The notes: generated by a model not told the origin, from the letters alone. A stretch of 64,000 nt of DNA from Actinomadura atramentaria DSM 43919 (GCF_000381885.1 NZ_KB907213.1:1-64000); one strand, 5' to 3'. Positions 17,670-26,295 are shown, counted from the stretch's first letter. Numbers and translations: made by a program.

Positions 17670-18331
17670 CAGGCCGTTTCGGTGCTCGTTTCGCTCCGTC
17701 TCCGCACGAGGACGTCCGCGGAGTCGTCCGTCCACAGCGGGAGGGTGGGTTCGACGAGCTTACGGCGTGGATCGGCGCCGAGGGACGCGTCGTCCAGCGC
17801 GCGGACCCAGTGCCAGGGGCTTCCTCCATCGTCGTTGAAGCGGGGACGGCCGAGGAACAGCTCCATGTCCAGCGGTTCCTCGACGGCGCTGTGCGCCAGG
17901 ACGAGCGTGACGATCCCGGGCGTGTCGGACGGGATGCCGGGCAGTTCGAACGCGAGCTGCGGGTCGTCGGCGAACTCCTGCCGCGCCACGGCCTGCTTGG
18001 TGGGGCTGTCGCGGTCCCACCGCAGCGACCGGACGGCCCCGAACGGGTGCCGCTTCAACAGGACCCGGTACCGCCCGCACCGCCAGCCGGGCGAGGTGTT
18101 GAGGTCGTCGCGGACGATCGGGCCGGGCTCGCCGTCCTCGATCCCGAACACCCGGTCCAGCCGGGACTCCAGCACGTCGAACGCGCTGGTGCCGTACGAC
18201 CGCTCCTTGAACCCGGCGGACCGGCTCATCCCGCCGAAGACCACCAGCGTCGCCGCCCGGTGGGCCTCCCGCGCGGCGTGCAGAAACCCGGCCGCGCGCA
18301 ACGTCTCCCACGCATCCCGTTCCTCGCCCAT
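17666..18331 (-). CDS. Hypothetical partner of the XRE-ImmA protein
   Basis: A 221-residue soluble protein that I do not recognise. It has a mixed alpha/beta composition and is rich in Trp and Asp near the C-terminus, with no signal peptide or membrane segment. It is the first gene of a two-gene operon; its TGA overlaps the GTG of the XRE-ImmA gene by four bases. Such tight coupling to a COG2856 regulator suggests that the two proteins act together, for example as regulated effector and regulator, but nothing in this sequence names an activity. Confidence 0.65.
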   Translation of the reverse strand: MGEERDAWETLRAAGFLHAAREAHRAATLVVFGGMSRSAGFKERSYGTSAFDVLESRLDRVFGIEDGEPGPIVRDDLNTSPGWRCGRYRVLLKRHPFGAVRSLRWDRDSPTKQAVARQEFADDPQLAFELPGIPSDTPGIVTLVLAHSAVEEPLDMELFLGRPRFNDDGGSPWHWVRALDDASLGADPRRKLVEPTLPLWTDDSADVLVRRRSETSTETAW

Positions 18332-18510
18332 GCCCGCACCCTAGCCACCCCCTCCGACACTCCGCCGCCGCCCGGACGGACAGTGCCCCCTCACCTGGCG
18401 CCCGCAAGCCGCGGTCGCGGATCGCATGAATGGCCGCCTTCCGCACCGGTGGATACCGAAGCTAGGGTTTCGATGCCATCAACGAATGGTCAGGAAGGAT
18501 GTGGAGCGTC

Positions 18511-18801
18511 ATGGGGCAGCCGTTCAGCACCGATCACGCGGCGATGCAGCAGGCGGAGGCGTCGTTCGAGGCCGGGCACAAGCAGATGACGAAGATCCTC
18601 GACGACCTCGAATCCGACCTGGCGAGCGGCCTGGCGAAATGGGAGGACGCGGCCCGCGAGGCGTACTTCGAGGCCAAGAAGAACTGGGACGAGGTCGCCC
18701 GTGCCCAAGCCGAGACGGTGAAGGACTTCGCCTCCGTCGTGGGGCTCTCCCGGGAGAACTACCAGGCCGCGGACGAGGCCAACGCCGAGATGTGGCAGTA
18801 G
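18511..18801 (+). CDS. WXG100 family (ESAT-6-like) protein
   Basis: A 96-residue helical hairpin protein, the normal WXG100 size. The turn between the two long helices reads LAKWEDAAREAYFEAKKNW, so the classic W-x-G is W-E-D here. The C-terminal helix carries the usual YxxxD/E-like secretion region (YQAADEANAEMW). ATG 18511 with GGAG upstream was preferred over an ATG 12 bases earlier that sits on top of AGGAAGG. These proteins are type VII secretion substrates. No ESX ATPase or membrane core is present in the window. Confidence 0.85.
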   Translation: MGQPFSTDHAAMQQAEASFEAGHKQMTKILDDLESDLASGLAKWEDAAREAYFEAKKNWDEVARAQAETVKDFASVVGLSRENYQAADEANAEMWQ

Positions 18802-18808
18802 TGCGTCA

Positions 18809-19411
18809 CTACGTCAACAGGGCGAGGGTCTCCATGCCGATGCTCCAGATCGCGAGTGACGCCACCGTTCCCGCAGGGATCGCGTCCCAGTGCCGCCAGG
18901 GTGGAACGGTGTACTCGTCCGGTAGGCGCAGGGACTTGCAGTCGTTCCAGTAGGCGGTCAGCTCGCCGTGGAGCCTGGTTCGTTTCCCATCGAACGTGAT
19001 CAGGCTGCTCTTGTGTCGCGAGAAGACCGCGATGTCCGTGACCCGCTCTTCTCCCTGTGCATCCTCATAGGTGATTTCGATGCTTCTGCCGTTGGCGATC
19101 CCGCGGATATGGGTCCACGGTATCCACTGGCGGTGCAGGGCGTTCCGGATGATCAATCCCTGGTCCGAGACAATGACTTTGGGAAGGGCGAGGCAGAAAA
19201 GGACGATGTCCAGCGTCGTCCCGTATCCGGTTATCGGGATCATCGCGTTGAGTGTCTCGATCGTGTCGTCGCTCGTGGTGGCGATGTTGTATATCGGGTC
19301 GATGACGAAAACGGTCGTCCAGATCGCCGTCCAGGCGGCGTACCAGAACAGTGAACCGTTCGAACGGACTGTCGTCGGCTTGATCGGCTGAATCGGATAT
19401 GCCGCGTGCAT
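18809..19411 (-). CDS. PH-domain-like two-span membrane protein
   Basis: A 200-residue protein with two hydrophobic segments near the N-terminus (about 20-40 and 60-80). A beta-rich domain follows (LPKVIVSDQGLIIRNALHRQWIPWTHIRGIANG...), resembling bacterial PH (YdbT/DUF) domains, and a final hydrophobic stretch. Base composition is visibly lower in GC than its neighbours and codon use is less biased, suggesting different ancestry. It follows the YbaB-like gene by 27 bases on the same strand, near a WXG100 gene. Its role is unknown; the context hints at a type VII-associated function. Confidence 0.7.
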   Translation of the reverse strand: MHAAYPIQPIKPTTVRSNGSLFWYAAWTAIWTTVFVIDPIYNIATTSDDTIETLNAMIPITGYGTTLDIVLFCLALPKVIVSDQGLIIRNALHRQWIPWTHIRGIANGRSIEITYEDAQGEERVTDIAVFSRHKSSLITFDGKRTRLHGELTAYWNDCKSLRLPDEYTVPPWRHWDAIPAGTVASLAIWSIGMETLALLT

Positions 19412-19438
19412 ACGCCACGTACACCTGCTGTCCTGTGC

Positions 19439-19863
19439 TCAGTCGTTCGGATTCAGTAGCTGGTTGATCTTCTCGCTGTCCGGGTTGCCGAAAGGGTTTC
19501 CGCCGCTGTCCTGGATGTCCTGTGCGAAACCGCCGCCGCCTTTGACGCCCACCGCCTTGCCCACGTCCTTCCCGACGTCGAGCGGGGAACCGGGGCGAAA
19601 ATCGCGGAGCCCCTTCCCCTGGGCGTCCCGTGCGGTCTCCCGGAGGTCGAGGCGAGCCGCGCCGGGCTGTGCCGCATCGCCTGATTGGTCAGTTGCAGGT
19701 CCGTGAGCGCGCCGCCCGGGGCGACCGTCACCGTCACGCTCTTGTCGGCCGATCTCGCGGTGACCTTCATCGTCTGGATGTCCTCGCGCAACGCCTGATA
19801 GGCGCGAATCCGCTTGTCCGCGTCCTCCTGCGTCTTCTTCGCCTGTTCGGCGGGTGACTCCAC
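19439..19863 (-). pseudogene. YbaB/EbfC-like DNA-binding protein gene, frameshifted
   Basis: From GTG 19863 the frame encodes ESPAEQAKKTQEDADKRIRAYQ and the YbaB core VTVAPGGALTDLQLTNQAMR. Near 19650 this frame becomes low-complexity Arg/Ser text, while the -1 frame continues with coherent coding sequence (DLRETARDAQGKGLRDF and, at the end, NPDSEKINQLLNPND) to a TGA at 19439-19441. One shift therefore restores a family-like protein of about 140 residues. No slippery heptamer is present, so mutation or a sequencing error is likelier than programmed shifting. It is upstream of the PH-like gene in one operon. Confidence 0.75.
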
Positions 19864-20128
19864 GGCACTCCCTTCGTTCGTGGACGCATCAAGGGTGCCA
19901 AGTCGTTTCGGCTGTGCGGCCACGACAAGGATGACTTGAGTCACGACGCATTGTGAAGTGCGCGTTCTCGCGCCCCTGGCCGGAAGTGGCCGAATGGCTC
20001 AAAAATGCTGTGCTAGTCGTGTGTGAGAGGGAGTCAAGTCTCGGCACGTGGGGACTAGGCACTCCCACCTGAACTTTCTGAGTAATACGACGGATGTCCT
20101 ACTGCGCCGTGTGCCGGACGCTGGTCCC

Positions 20129-23100
20129 ATGTCGCTGTTGTGTCCGGGTTGTCACCGTCCGATCGCGTCCCCGACCGATACCTGTCGCGGGTGCGGGCTG
20201 TGTTTGAACATGCCGGAGGCTGAGGAGTTGTGGCGCGTCGAGCGGGCGTTGGGGGAACTCGTCGCGCGTCGGGACTCGATTCTCCGGGCGATGCACGCGG
20301 CTTCGGCGCGGGCCGGGCGGGCGGCGGCGCTCGGGTGGTCGTCGCAGGCCGGGGGCGCGGCGGGGTGGGACGGGTCGGCGGGTTCTGGCGGGGCGAGTCC
20401 GGCGGCGGGGCGGGAAGTCCCGCGGGTCGGGGTGCGGAACGTCCTGCTGGGGTTGGGGGCGGTGACGCTCGGGGTCGCGGCCGTCGTGTTCGCGGCGTTG
20501 AGTTGGGACCTGCTGGGGTTGGTGGGGCGGGCGCTCGTTCTGCTCGCCTGGACGGGCGGCGCGCTCGGGGCCGGGTGGGCGCTGTCGCGGCGCGGACTGG
20601 TGGCGACGGCGGACGCGGTCGCGGCCGTTGGGCTGGTGCTCGCCGTGTTGTTGGCCTGGCTGGCGTGGGTCGCGGACATCGGCGGGCTGAAGGGGCTGCC
20701 GGGGCTTTGGTACTCGGCTGGGGCTACGGCGGTGCTCGCTGCGTTGTGGGCGGGGTATGCGCGGGTTGCGGCGGTTCGGTCGGCCGCGCCCACGGCCGTC
20801 GCGCTCGCGCAGCTTCCGGTGCCGTTCGCTCTGCTCGCGCTGGACGTCCCGGCGCGGACGTCGGTGCTCGTGCTCGTCGGGCTGTCGCTGGCCGACCTCG
20901 CGCTGCGGCGGGCGACGTCCGGACGGACCCGGCGCGCGGCGGCCGTCGCGGGCGCGGTCGCCGGGACGGTCGCCGCACTCGGCGCGTTCGGCGGCGTGCT
21001 CGCCCCGCTCGCGGGCGTCCCGACCGACCCGGGCGGCGCGTTCGGCTGGGCGGCTGCACCGGTACTCCTGGCGGTCGGCCTCGGCGCGGCGGCGTGGTCC
21101 GCCGCAACACAGCGTCGACCGGCGGACGCAACAGACGGCGCGACGCCGGCGGTCCCGTCGAACGGAGAAACGGCGGACGCACCAGGCACGGCGGCGGCGA
21201 AGGGAGAAGCGGCGAACGCAGCGTCCGAAGAGGACACGACGGCGTGCGGCGACGCGGCGGAACGGCGCGTGGTGAGCGCGACGGGCGCAGCGGGCGGGGA
21301 GGGTGCGGAAGGGGCGCCGGGGTGGGGCGGTGCGGGAGCGCGGCGGGCGGCGGGTGCCGGGGTGGGCGTGGTGCAGCGAGGGGCTGCGGCTTCGGCGGGG
21401 GCTTCGGTTGTGGCGGCGGGGGCGCTTGTGGCGGGAGTTCTGGGGCGGTGGGTTTCTGGGCGGCTCAGCGGTGCGTTTTCGGGTGCGTTTTCGGACGGGG
21501 TCGCGGGGTGGTTTGCGAGTTGGGGACTCGTGCTGGTCGCGACGGCGGTCGTCGGTGGGGTGGTGTGGCTTGCGGCGGGACGGTTCGGCGTGCGGGATCG
21601 TCGGGCGGTGCTCGCCGCGGGCGCGCTGGGCGCGGCTGTGTTCCTGCCCGCCGCGTCGGAGTGGATGTGCGCGCGGGTCGTGCTCGTCGCGGTCGCGCTG
21701 GCGTGGTTCGCGCGCGGTCGGACGCGGGCGGACGGAGCGGCAGAGGGTCGGTTCGGTGCGGGTCGGCTCGACGCGGGTCGGTCCGGCGTGGGAGGGTTCG
21801 GGGCGGGTCGGTTCGGCGTGGGTGGGTTCGGGCCGGGCCGGTCCGGTCCGGGTCAATCCGGTGCGGGTCGGCTTGGTGCGGGCCGGTCCGGTGTGGGTCG
21901 GCTTGGTGCGGGCCGGTCCGGTGTGGGTCGGCTTGGTGCGGGCCGGTCCGGGGTGGGTCGGTCCGGGGTGGGTCGGTTGGGCGGGTGTTGGTTCCGTGCG
22001 AACTGGTTCCGTGGGGTGCGGAAGCCGTTCGCCATCGGTGGTCTCGCCGTGATGGTCGTGGCGCTGCCCGAGTTGTTCGTTTGCCTCGTGCTGTACGCCG
22101 GGAACCCGTTGTCGATCCTGGCCCGAGGGGTGTGGACGGGCAGCGGTGACGATGAGCCGACGGTTCTTCAGCCGGGCGCGTTGGTTTGTGTGGTTGTGGC
22201 GGGCGCGCTGCTGCGGCGGCCCGTCCTCGCGGCGCCAGCGGCGACGTTCGCGGTGTTGCTGCTTCCCGTGACGGCGGTTGGGCCGTTCATCGCTGTCGCG
22301 GGGGCGGCCGGGTTCGCGGGATGGGCTGCGTCGGGATGGGGCGCTGAGCGAAGCCGGATCTGGGACGTGCGCGCCTCCGCTGGAAGTTGTGCGGTCGTGC
22401 TCGGAGTTTGGGCGGCGGTGGACTCGTTGACGTCCGAATCGCTGACCGTCGCCGTACTCGCCGCGCTGACCGTTATCGCGGCGGTGGCTGCGCTTTCCGC
22501 GCCGTTGCGGAGCGGGGCGGTCGCGGTCGGCGTGCTCGCGGCGGGCGGGTGCGCGGCGGCGGGAGCACTGGCCGCGGGACTTCCGGCCACCGGTGCGGCG
22601 TTCGCGGTGCTCGCGGTCGCGGCGGGAGGAGCGGCCGTCGCGCGGTTCGGCGGCGTTCCGGCGGACGCGGCGGTCGGCGTGCTCGGCGCGTGCGGCGTGG
22701 CGATGGCGGTGCAGGAGCCGGGGGCGTTGAGCGCGGCGCTCGCCGTCGCGGGGGCGGTCGCGTACGGCACGGCGCTGCGCCGCGAGCGGCGGCCCGCCGC
22801 GTACGTCGGCGCGGTGCTGCTCGCCGCCGCCTGGTGGGTGCGGCTCGCCGCCTGGCACACCGGGACGGTCGAGGCGTACACCGCCCCGATCGCGGTCGCG
22901 CTGCTCGTCGTCGGGTGGGCGCGGTGGTCGCGGACCGCGGCCTCGTCGTGGGAGGCGTACGGCCCCGGGCTCGGCATGCTGCTGCTCCCGAGCCTGATCG
23001 CGTCGTTCGTACAGTCCGGCGTGCTGCGGCCCGCGCTGCTCGCCGCGGGCGCTGCGCTGGTCGTCCTGGCGGGCGCGCGGCTGCGGTTGCAGGCGCCGCT

Positions 23101-23284
23101 CGCGATCGGCGGCGCGATGCTGCTGCTCGTGGGTGTCCGGGAACTCGCGCCGTACGCGGCGGGGCTCCCGCGCTGGTGCCCGATCGCGGCGGCCGGGCTG
23201 GCGCTGGTCGTCGTCGGCGCGACGTACGAGCGCCGTCTCAACGACGTCCGACGCGCCCGCGCCGCCTTCGCCCGCCTGCGCTGA
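20129..23284 (+). CDS. SCO7613-like large membrane protein with N-terminal zinc ribbon
   Basis: A 1051-residue protein. It opens with a zinc ribbon (Cys5, Cys8, Cys19 and Cys22 in CPGC...CRGC), then a helical soluble part, followed by roughly 25 or more hydrophobic segments. This matches the actinobacterial SCO7613 C-terminal-domain membrane family, whose function is unknown. Two hydrophilic insertions interrupt the membrane part, at about 345-410 and 540-620; the second is a Gly/Arg repeat. ATG 20129 was chosen because the zinc ribbon starts four residues later. Its 3' end is 8 bases from the convergent SRPBCC gene. Confidence 0.85.
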   Translation: MSLLCPGCHRPIASPTDTCRGCGLCLNMPEAEELWRVERALGELVARRDSILRAMHAASARAGRAAALGWSSQAGGAAGWDGSAGSGGASPAAGREVPRVGVRNVLLGLGAVTLGVAAVVFAALSWDLLGLVGRALVLLAWTGGALGAGWALSRRGLVATADAVAAVGLVLAVLLAWLAWVADIGGLKGLPGLWYSAGATAVLAALWAGYARVAAVRSAAPTAVALAQLPVPFALLALDVPARTSVLVLVGLSLADLALRRATSGRTRRAAAVAGAVAGTVAALGAFGGVLAPLAGVPTDPGGAFGWAAAPVLLAVGLGAAAWSAATQRRPADATDGATPAVPSNGETADAPGTAAAKGEAANAASEEDTTACGDAAERRVVSATGAAGGEGAEGAPGWGGAGARRAAGAGVGVVQRGAAASAGASVVAAGALVAGVLGRWVSGRLSGAFSGAFSDGVAGWFASWGLVLVATAVVGGVVWLAAGRFGVRDRRAVLAAGALGAAVFLPAASEWMCARVVLVAVALAWFARGRTRADGAAEGRFGAGRLDAGRSGVGGFGAGRFGVGGFGPGRSGPGQSGAGRLGAGRSGVGRLGAGRSGVGRLGAGRSGVGRSGVGRLGGCWFRANWFRGVRKPFAIGGLAVMVVALPELFVCLVLYAGNPLSILARGVWTGSGDDEPTVLQPGALVCVVVAGALLRRPVLAAPAATFAVLLLPVTAVGPFIAVAGAAGFAGWAASGWGAERSRIWDVRASAGSCAVVLGVWAAVDSLTSESLTVAVLAALTVIAAVAALSAPLRSGAVAVGVLAAGGCAAAGALAAGLPATGAAFAVLAVAAGGAAVARFGGVPADAAVGVLGACGVAMAVQEPGALSAALAVAGAVAYGTALRRERRPAAYVGAVLLAAAWWVRLAAWHTGTVEAYTAPIAVALLVVGWARWSRTAASSWEAYGPGLGMLLLPSLIASFVQSGVLRPALLAAGAALVVLAGARLRLQAPLAIGGAMLLLVGVRELAPYAAGLPRWCPIAAAGLALVVVGATYERRLNDVRRARAAFARLR
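21744..21985 (+). repeat. 15-bp coding minisatellite (GxGRx pentapeptides)
   Basis: About sixteen 15-base units encode five-residue repeats such as GAGRL and GVGRS. A higher-order 30-base copy is exact at 21871-21900 and 21901-21930, and 21931-21960 differs at one base. All unit lengths keep the frame. It codes for a Gly/Arg-rich loop between membrane segments. Confidence 0.88.
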
Positions 23285-23292
23285 TCAGAGGA

Positions 23293-23718
23293 TCACTGCG
23301 GCACCCGCCGCAGCACCTCCTCGGTGAGGCGGTCCAGGGACCGTTCCAACATCCGGTTCGTCCGGTCCACCGCGCGGGACGCCCCGCGCGCCTCGGGCCG
23401 CTCGTGCCCGAGGAACGACAGGTGGACGACGACCTCGCTCGCCCCGTCCGCCTGGTCCTCGACCTGCAGCCACCCCGAGTAGTCGGGCCGCTCGCGCAGC
23501 CCCCATTCGAGGCGGAGCTGCGCCGGGACGCGGCGGAGCAGCCCGACGTGCTCGGCGTCGGTCCCGGCGAACGTGCTGCTCGCCTCCACCAGGTCGTCGG
23601 CGATCTCGCGCAGTTGGATCTCCTCGGGCAGCCAGCGGCGCATCGCGTCGAGGTCGGCGGCGACGTCGAAGACGATGGCGCTGCCCGCGGGAATCCTGCG
23701 GTTCGCTTGATATTCCAT
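23293..23718 (-). CDS. SRPBCC (START-like) family protein
   Basis: A 141-residue helix-grip protein of the polyketide cyclase/START superfamily. The opening MEYQANRRIPAGSAIVFDVAADLDAMRRWLP and the long final helix RTNRMLERSLDRLTEEVLRRV are characteristic. Members bind hydrophobic ligands or act as coenzyme A-hydrolysis activators (AHSA1-like). No catalytic residues can be assigned. It is convergent with the large membrane protein and divergent from the small acidic gene at 23792. Confidence 0.75.
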   Translation of the reverse strand: MEYQANRRIPAGSAIVFDVAADLDAMRRWLPEEIQLREIADDLVEASSTFAGTDAEHVGLLRRVPAQLRLEWGLRERPDYSGWLQVEDQADGASEVVVHLSFLGHERPEARGASRAVDRTNRMLERSLDRLTEEVLRRVPQ

Positions 23719-23791
23719 GCCGTCCGGCTACCCGGAGCGCCACCGGACATAACACGCGTTTGGCCAGATAGGCCCGGGTAGGGGCCGACGC

Positions 23792-24082
23792 ATGAGCGAT
23801 GACAGCAGGACCCCGCGCGAGCTCGCCGAGGACATGGCGAGCCACCCCGACGATCCCCGTTTCCGCAACCGCCGCCCCGGCGTCCGCGCCACCCGGCGCG
23901 TGTCCCGCGAGCAGGCCGACGCCGACACGGCCGGCATGACCGGCGGCATCGGCACGACGAGCGGCGGCACGCCCGGCGGCTCGGGCTTCGGCCGCACCCG
24001 GAACCGCCCGGTGCCGAGCACCCCGCCCGGCGACGAGACCGTCGAGACCTCCACCGACGACGGCGACATCCCGCACCCGTGA
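23792..24082 (+). CDS. Hypothetical, probably disordered protein
   Basis: A 96-residue polar protein with a Gly/Thr-rich middle (MTGGIGTTSGGTPGGSGFGRT) and an acidic end. No hydrophobic core, signal peptide or known domain is visible. The next gene begins inside its stop codon (GTGA overlap), so the two are probably made together. The reading frame has the third-position GC bias of a real gene. Confidence 0.55.
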   Translation: MSDDSRTPRELAEDMASHPDDPRFRNRRPGVRATRRVSREQADADTAGMTGGIGTTSGGTPGGSGFGRTRNRPVPSTPPGDETVETSTDDGDIPHP

Positions 24083-24420
24083 CCTCGCGCGACGCGCTGC
24101 TCGTCCGCGGGGACGGCGTGTGGCGGCGCGTCCCGCCGAGCGGGATCGAACTGCTGCGCGGCGGCGCGGGCGGCAACGCGCACACGCTGACCGCCGAGCC
24201 GGGCGCCTGCGAGTGGACGACCGCCGTCCACGACCGGACGGGCCTGGCGCTCGGCGTGCTGCGCGCGTCCGCGCCGGTGTACCTGATCCACGCCGAGCAC
24301 GGCGCGTCGGGCATCGCGCCCGGGGAGTACGCGGTCCGCCGCCAGTGGGAGCGCGTCTCCCGGCCCGCGTCCGGCGGCTTCCGGTACGAGTTCGGCGCGG
24401 ACCGGATGATCGCCGACTGA
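24079..24420 (+). CDS. Hypothetical protein coupled to the upstream small gene
   Basis: A 113-residue protein starting at GTG 24079 within the previous stop codon. Its beta-rich text (DALLVRGDGVWRRVPPSGIELLRGG...EYAVRRQWERVSRP) somewhat resembles a small phage or virion structural domain, but I do not recognise a family. No membrane segment is visible. It ends two bases before the convergent enolase-superfamily gene. Confidence 0.55.
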   Translation: MTSRDALLVRGDGVWRRVPPSGIELLRGGAGGNAHTLTAEPGACEWTTAVHDRTGLALGVLRASAPVYLIHAEHGASGIAPGEYAVRRQWERVSRPASGGFRYEFGADRMIAD

Positions 24421-24421
24421 C

Positions 24422-25522
24422 CTACAGCGGCAGCCACTCCGTCTCGGCGGTGGCCTCGTCCAGGCGGTCGGGGAGGGGCGCGACACCGATGCCCGGACCT
24501 GTCGGGACGGTGAGATGGCCGTCCTCCAGGAGAAAGGGCGGTGTCACGTCCTCGTCGAAGTACTGGGACGGCGGGGCGGTGTCGCCGGGCAGCGTGAAGC
24601 CGGGCAGCGCCGCGAGCGCGAGGTTCGCGGCGCGGCCCACGCCCGTCTCCAGCATCCCGCCGCACCAGACGGCGACGCCGTGCGCCCGGCACACGTCGTG
24701 GACGCGCCGCGCCTCCAGGTACCCGCCGACGCGGCCCGGTTTGACGTTGACGACCGAGCACGCGCCGAGCGAGATCGCGGCGGCGGCGTGCGCGGCGGAC
24801 TCGACGGACTCGTCCAGGCACAGCGGCGTGCGCAGGACGCGGGCGAGCGCGGCGTGCTGGACGAGGTCGTCGGCGGCGAGCGGCTGCTCGATCAGCAGCA
24901 GGCCGAACGCGTCCAGCCGGGCGAGCAGCGGCGCGTCCGCGAGGGTGTACGCGGCGTTGGCGTCCACCTGGAGCGGCAGGTCGGGGCCGAAGCGCTCGCG
25001 GACGGCGCGGACCGGTTCGACGTCCCAGCCGGGCTCGATCTTCAGCTTGACACGCGTGTACCCGGCGTCGAGGTGCGCGGCGACGCGGTCCAGCAGCTCG
25101 GGGACGGACCCGGCGATCCCCACCGAAACACCGCACGGGACGCGCGTCGCCGAGGCGCCGAGGCAGGCGGCCAGCGAGAGCCCGGCCGTGCGCAGCTCGG
25201 CGTCCAGGACGGCGGTCTCCAGCGCGGCCTTCGCCATCTTGTGGCCCTTGAACGGGGCCATCGCGCGTTCGGCGGCGTGCGCGTCGGCGGTGCGGGGGAG
25301 CGCGGGGACGAGGAAGCGGCGCAGGACGTCCGCGGCCCCGTCCGCGTACTCCGGCGAGTACAGCGGCTCGGCGAGGGCGACGCACTCGCCCCAGCCCTCG
25401 GCGGTGTCGGCGACGACGCGGACGAGCAGGACGTCCCGGTCGGTCTCGGTCGCGAACGACGTCCGGAACGGGGTGCGGAGCGGCAGCGAGATCCGGCGCA
25501 GCTCGACGCCCTCGATCCTCAC
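24422..25522 (-). CDS. o-Succinylbenzoate synthase / N-succinylamino acid racemase
   Basis: A 366-residue enolase-superfamily enzyme. The catalytic set is visible: RVKLKIEPG (KxK lysines), QVDANAAY and LLLIEQPL and LCLDESV (Mg ligands Asp, Glu, Asp), and NVKPGRVGG (second base lysine). The family includes menaquinone o-succinylbenzoate synthases and N-succinylamino acid racemases, which sequence alone does not separate. The GTG start overlaps the stop of the GNAT gene (GTGA). No other menaquinone genes are nearby; the acetyltransferase-like neighbour fits the racemase role. The symbol menC is therefore withheld. Confidence 0.9.
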   Translation of the reverse strand: MRIEGVELRRISLPLRTPFRTSFATETDRDVLLVRVVADTAEGWGECVALAEPLYSPEYADGAADVLRRFLVPALPRTADAHAAERAMAPFKGHKMAKAALETAVLDAELRTAGLSLAACLGASATRVPCGVSVGIAGSVPELLDRVAAHLDAGYTRVKLKIEPGWDVEPVRAVRERFGPDLPLQVDANAAYTLADAPLLARLDAFGLLLIEQPLAADDLVQHAALARVLRTPLCLDESVESAAHAAAAISLGACSVVNVKPGRVGGYLEARRVHDVCRAHGVAVWCGGMLETGVGRAANLALAALPGFTLPGDTAPPSQYFDEDVTPPFLLEDGHLTVPTGPGIGVAPLPDRLDEATAETEWLPL

Positions 25523-26295
25523 TTGGAACGCTCCACGACATAGTGCGAGCGCTGGTGGACCCCGGTGACGCGCGCCCCCTCGGCCAGCAGCCCGCCCAGG
25601 ACCTCCCGCGTCATCCGCCGCCACGCCCGCGCGGCGAGCGGGTCGGTGTGCCGCAGCGCCTCGATGTCGTTCGGCAGCGCGACCAGCACGACCGGCGCGT
25701 CCGCGTCGCCGCGCGCGGGCAGGTCCACCCGTTCGCCGAGCGCCACGGGCGCGCCGGGCGGGACGGACACGGCGCGCGGAGTCCCGTTCACCGCCGCCAC
25801 GACGTCCGGGTCGTCGAGCCGCCATTCGACCAACAGCCGGTCGGTGTCGTCGCCCCGGTTCACCGCGTCCCGCACCGGCCCGTAGAACGACGGCAGGTAG
25901 GCGGTCGGCCGCGCGCCGAGCTTGCTCAGGTTGAAGTGGGCGTTGCGGCGGATCAGCGGGTCGAACGTCCAGGTGATCCGGGACAGACCGTGTTCGAGCG
26001 CCCATGCGCGCTGGTGCAGTTTCAGGGCGAAGCCGACGCCGCGTTCCGTCGTGCCCGTGATGTGGGAGTGCAGGGACGGGTCGCGGGCGTCGGCGAGGAA
26101 CCCCGCCGACGCCCCGACGAGCCGTCCGCCCTTGTAGGCCCCGGCGACGTAGTTGCCGGTCAGGGCGAGGGCGGCGAGCAGGTCCGCCTGCACCGGGACC
26201 GCGTCCGCCTCGGGGCTCCAGATCGTGTCGAACAGCCGACGGACGTCCTCGAACTCCGTCAGGCCGCGCAGTGTGCGCACTTCAACGCCGGTCAC
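25519..26295 (-). CDS. GNAT acyltransferase (COG3375-like)
   Basis: A 258-residue predicted acyl-CoA-dependent N-acyltransferase. It begins with VRTLRGLTEFEDVRRLFDTIW, has the GNAT strand GRLVGASAGFL and the motif SHITGTTERGVGFALKLHQRAWALEHGLSRITWTFDPL typical of this subgroup. Relatives succinylate amino acids and are encoded with N-succinylamino acid racemases. Here the gene is fused by a 4-base overlap to such an enzyme. The likely pathway is conversion of D- or modified amino acids, which is inference from the pair. Confidence 0.82.
   Translation of the reverse strand: MTGVEVRTLRGLTEFEDVRRLFDTIWSPEADAVPVQADLLAALALTGNYVAGAYKGGRLVGASAGFLADARDPSLHSHITGTTERGVGFALKLHQRAWALEHGLSRITWTFDPLIRRNAHFNLSKLGARPTAYLPSFYGPVRDAVNRGDDTDRLLVEWRLDDPDVVAAVNGTPRAVSVPPGAPVALGERVDLPARGDADAPVVLVALPNDIEALRHTDPLAARAWRRMTREVLGGLLAEGARVTGVHQRSHYVVERSK

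Noticed and set aside
19600..19700. Programmed -1 frameshift in the YbaB-like gene
   Set aside because: No X-XXY-YYZ slippery heptamer or downstream pseudoknot stood out. Mutation or sequence error is simpler.
20099..22858. Minus-strand open frame of over 900 codons with PTH and PGP repeats
   Set aside because: It mirrors the Gly/Arg minisatellite of the SCO7613-like gene. It has no fold and no ribosome site.
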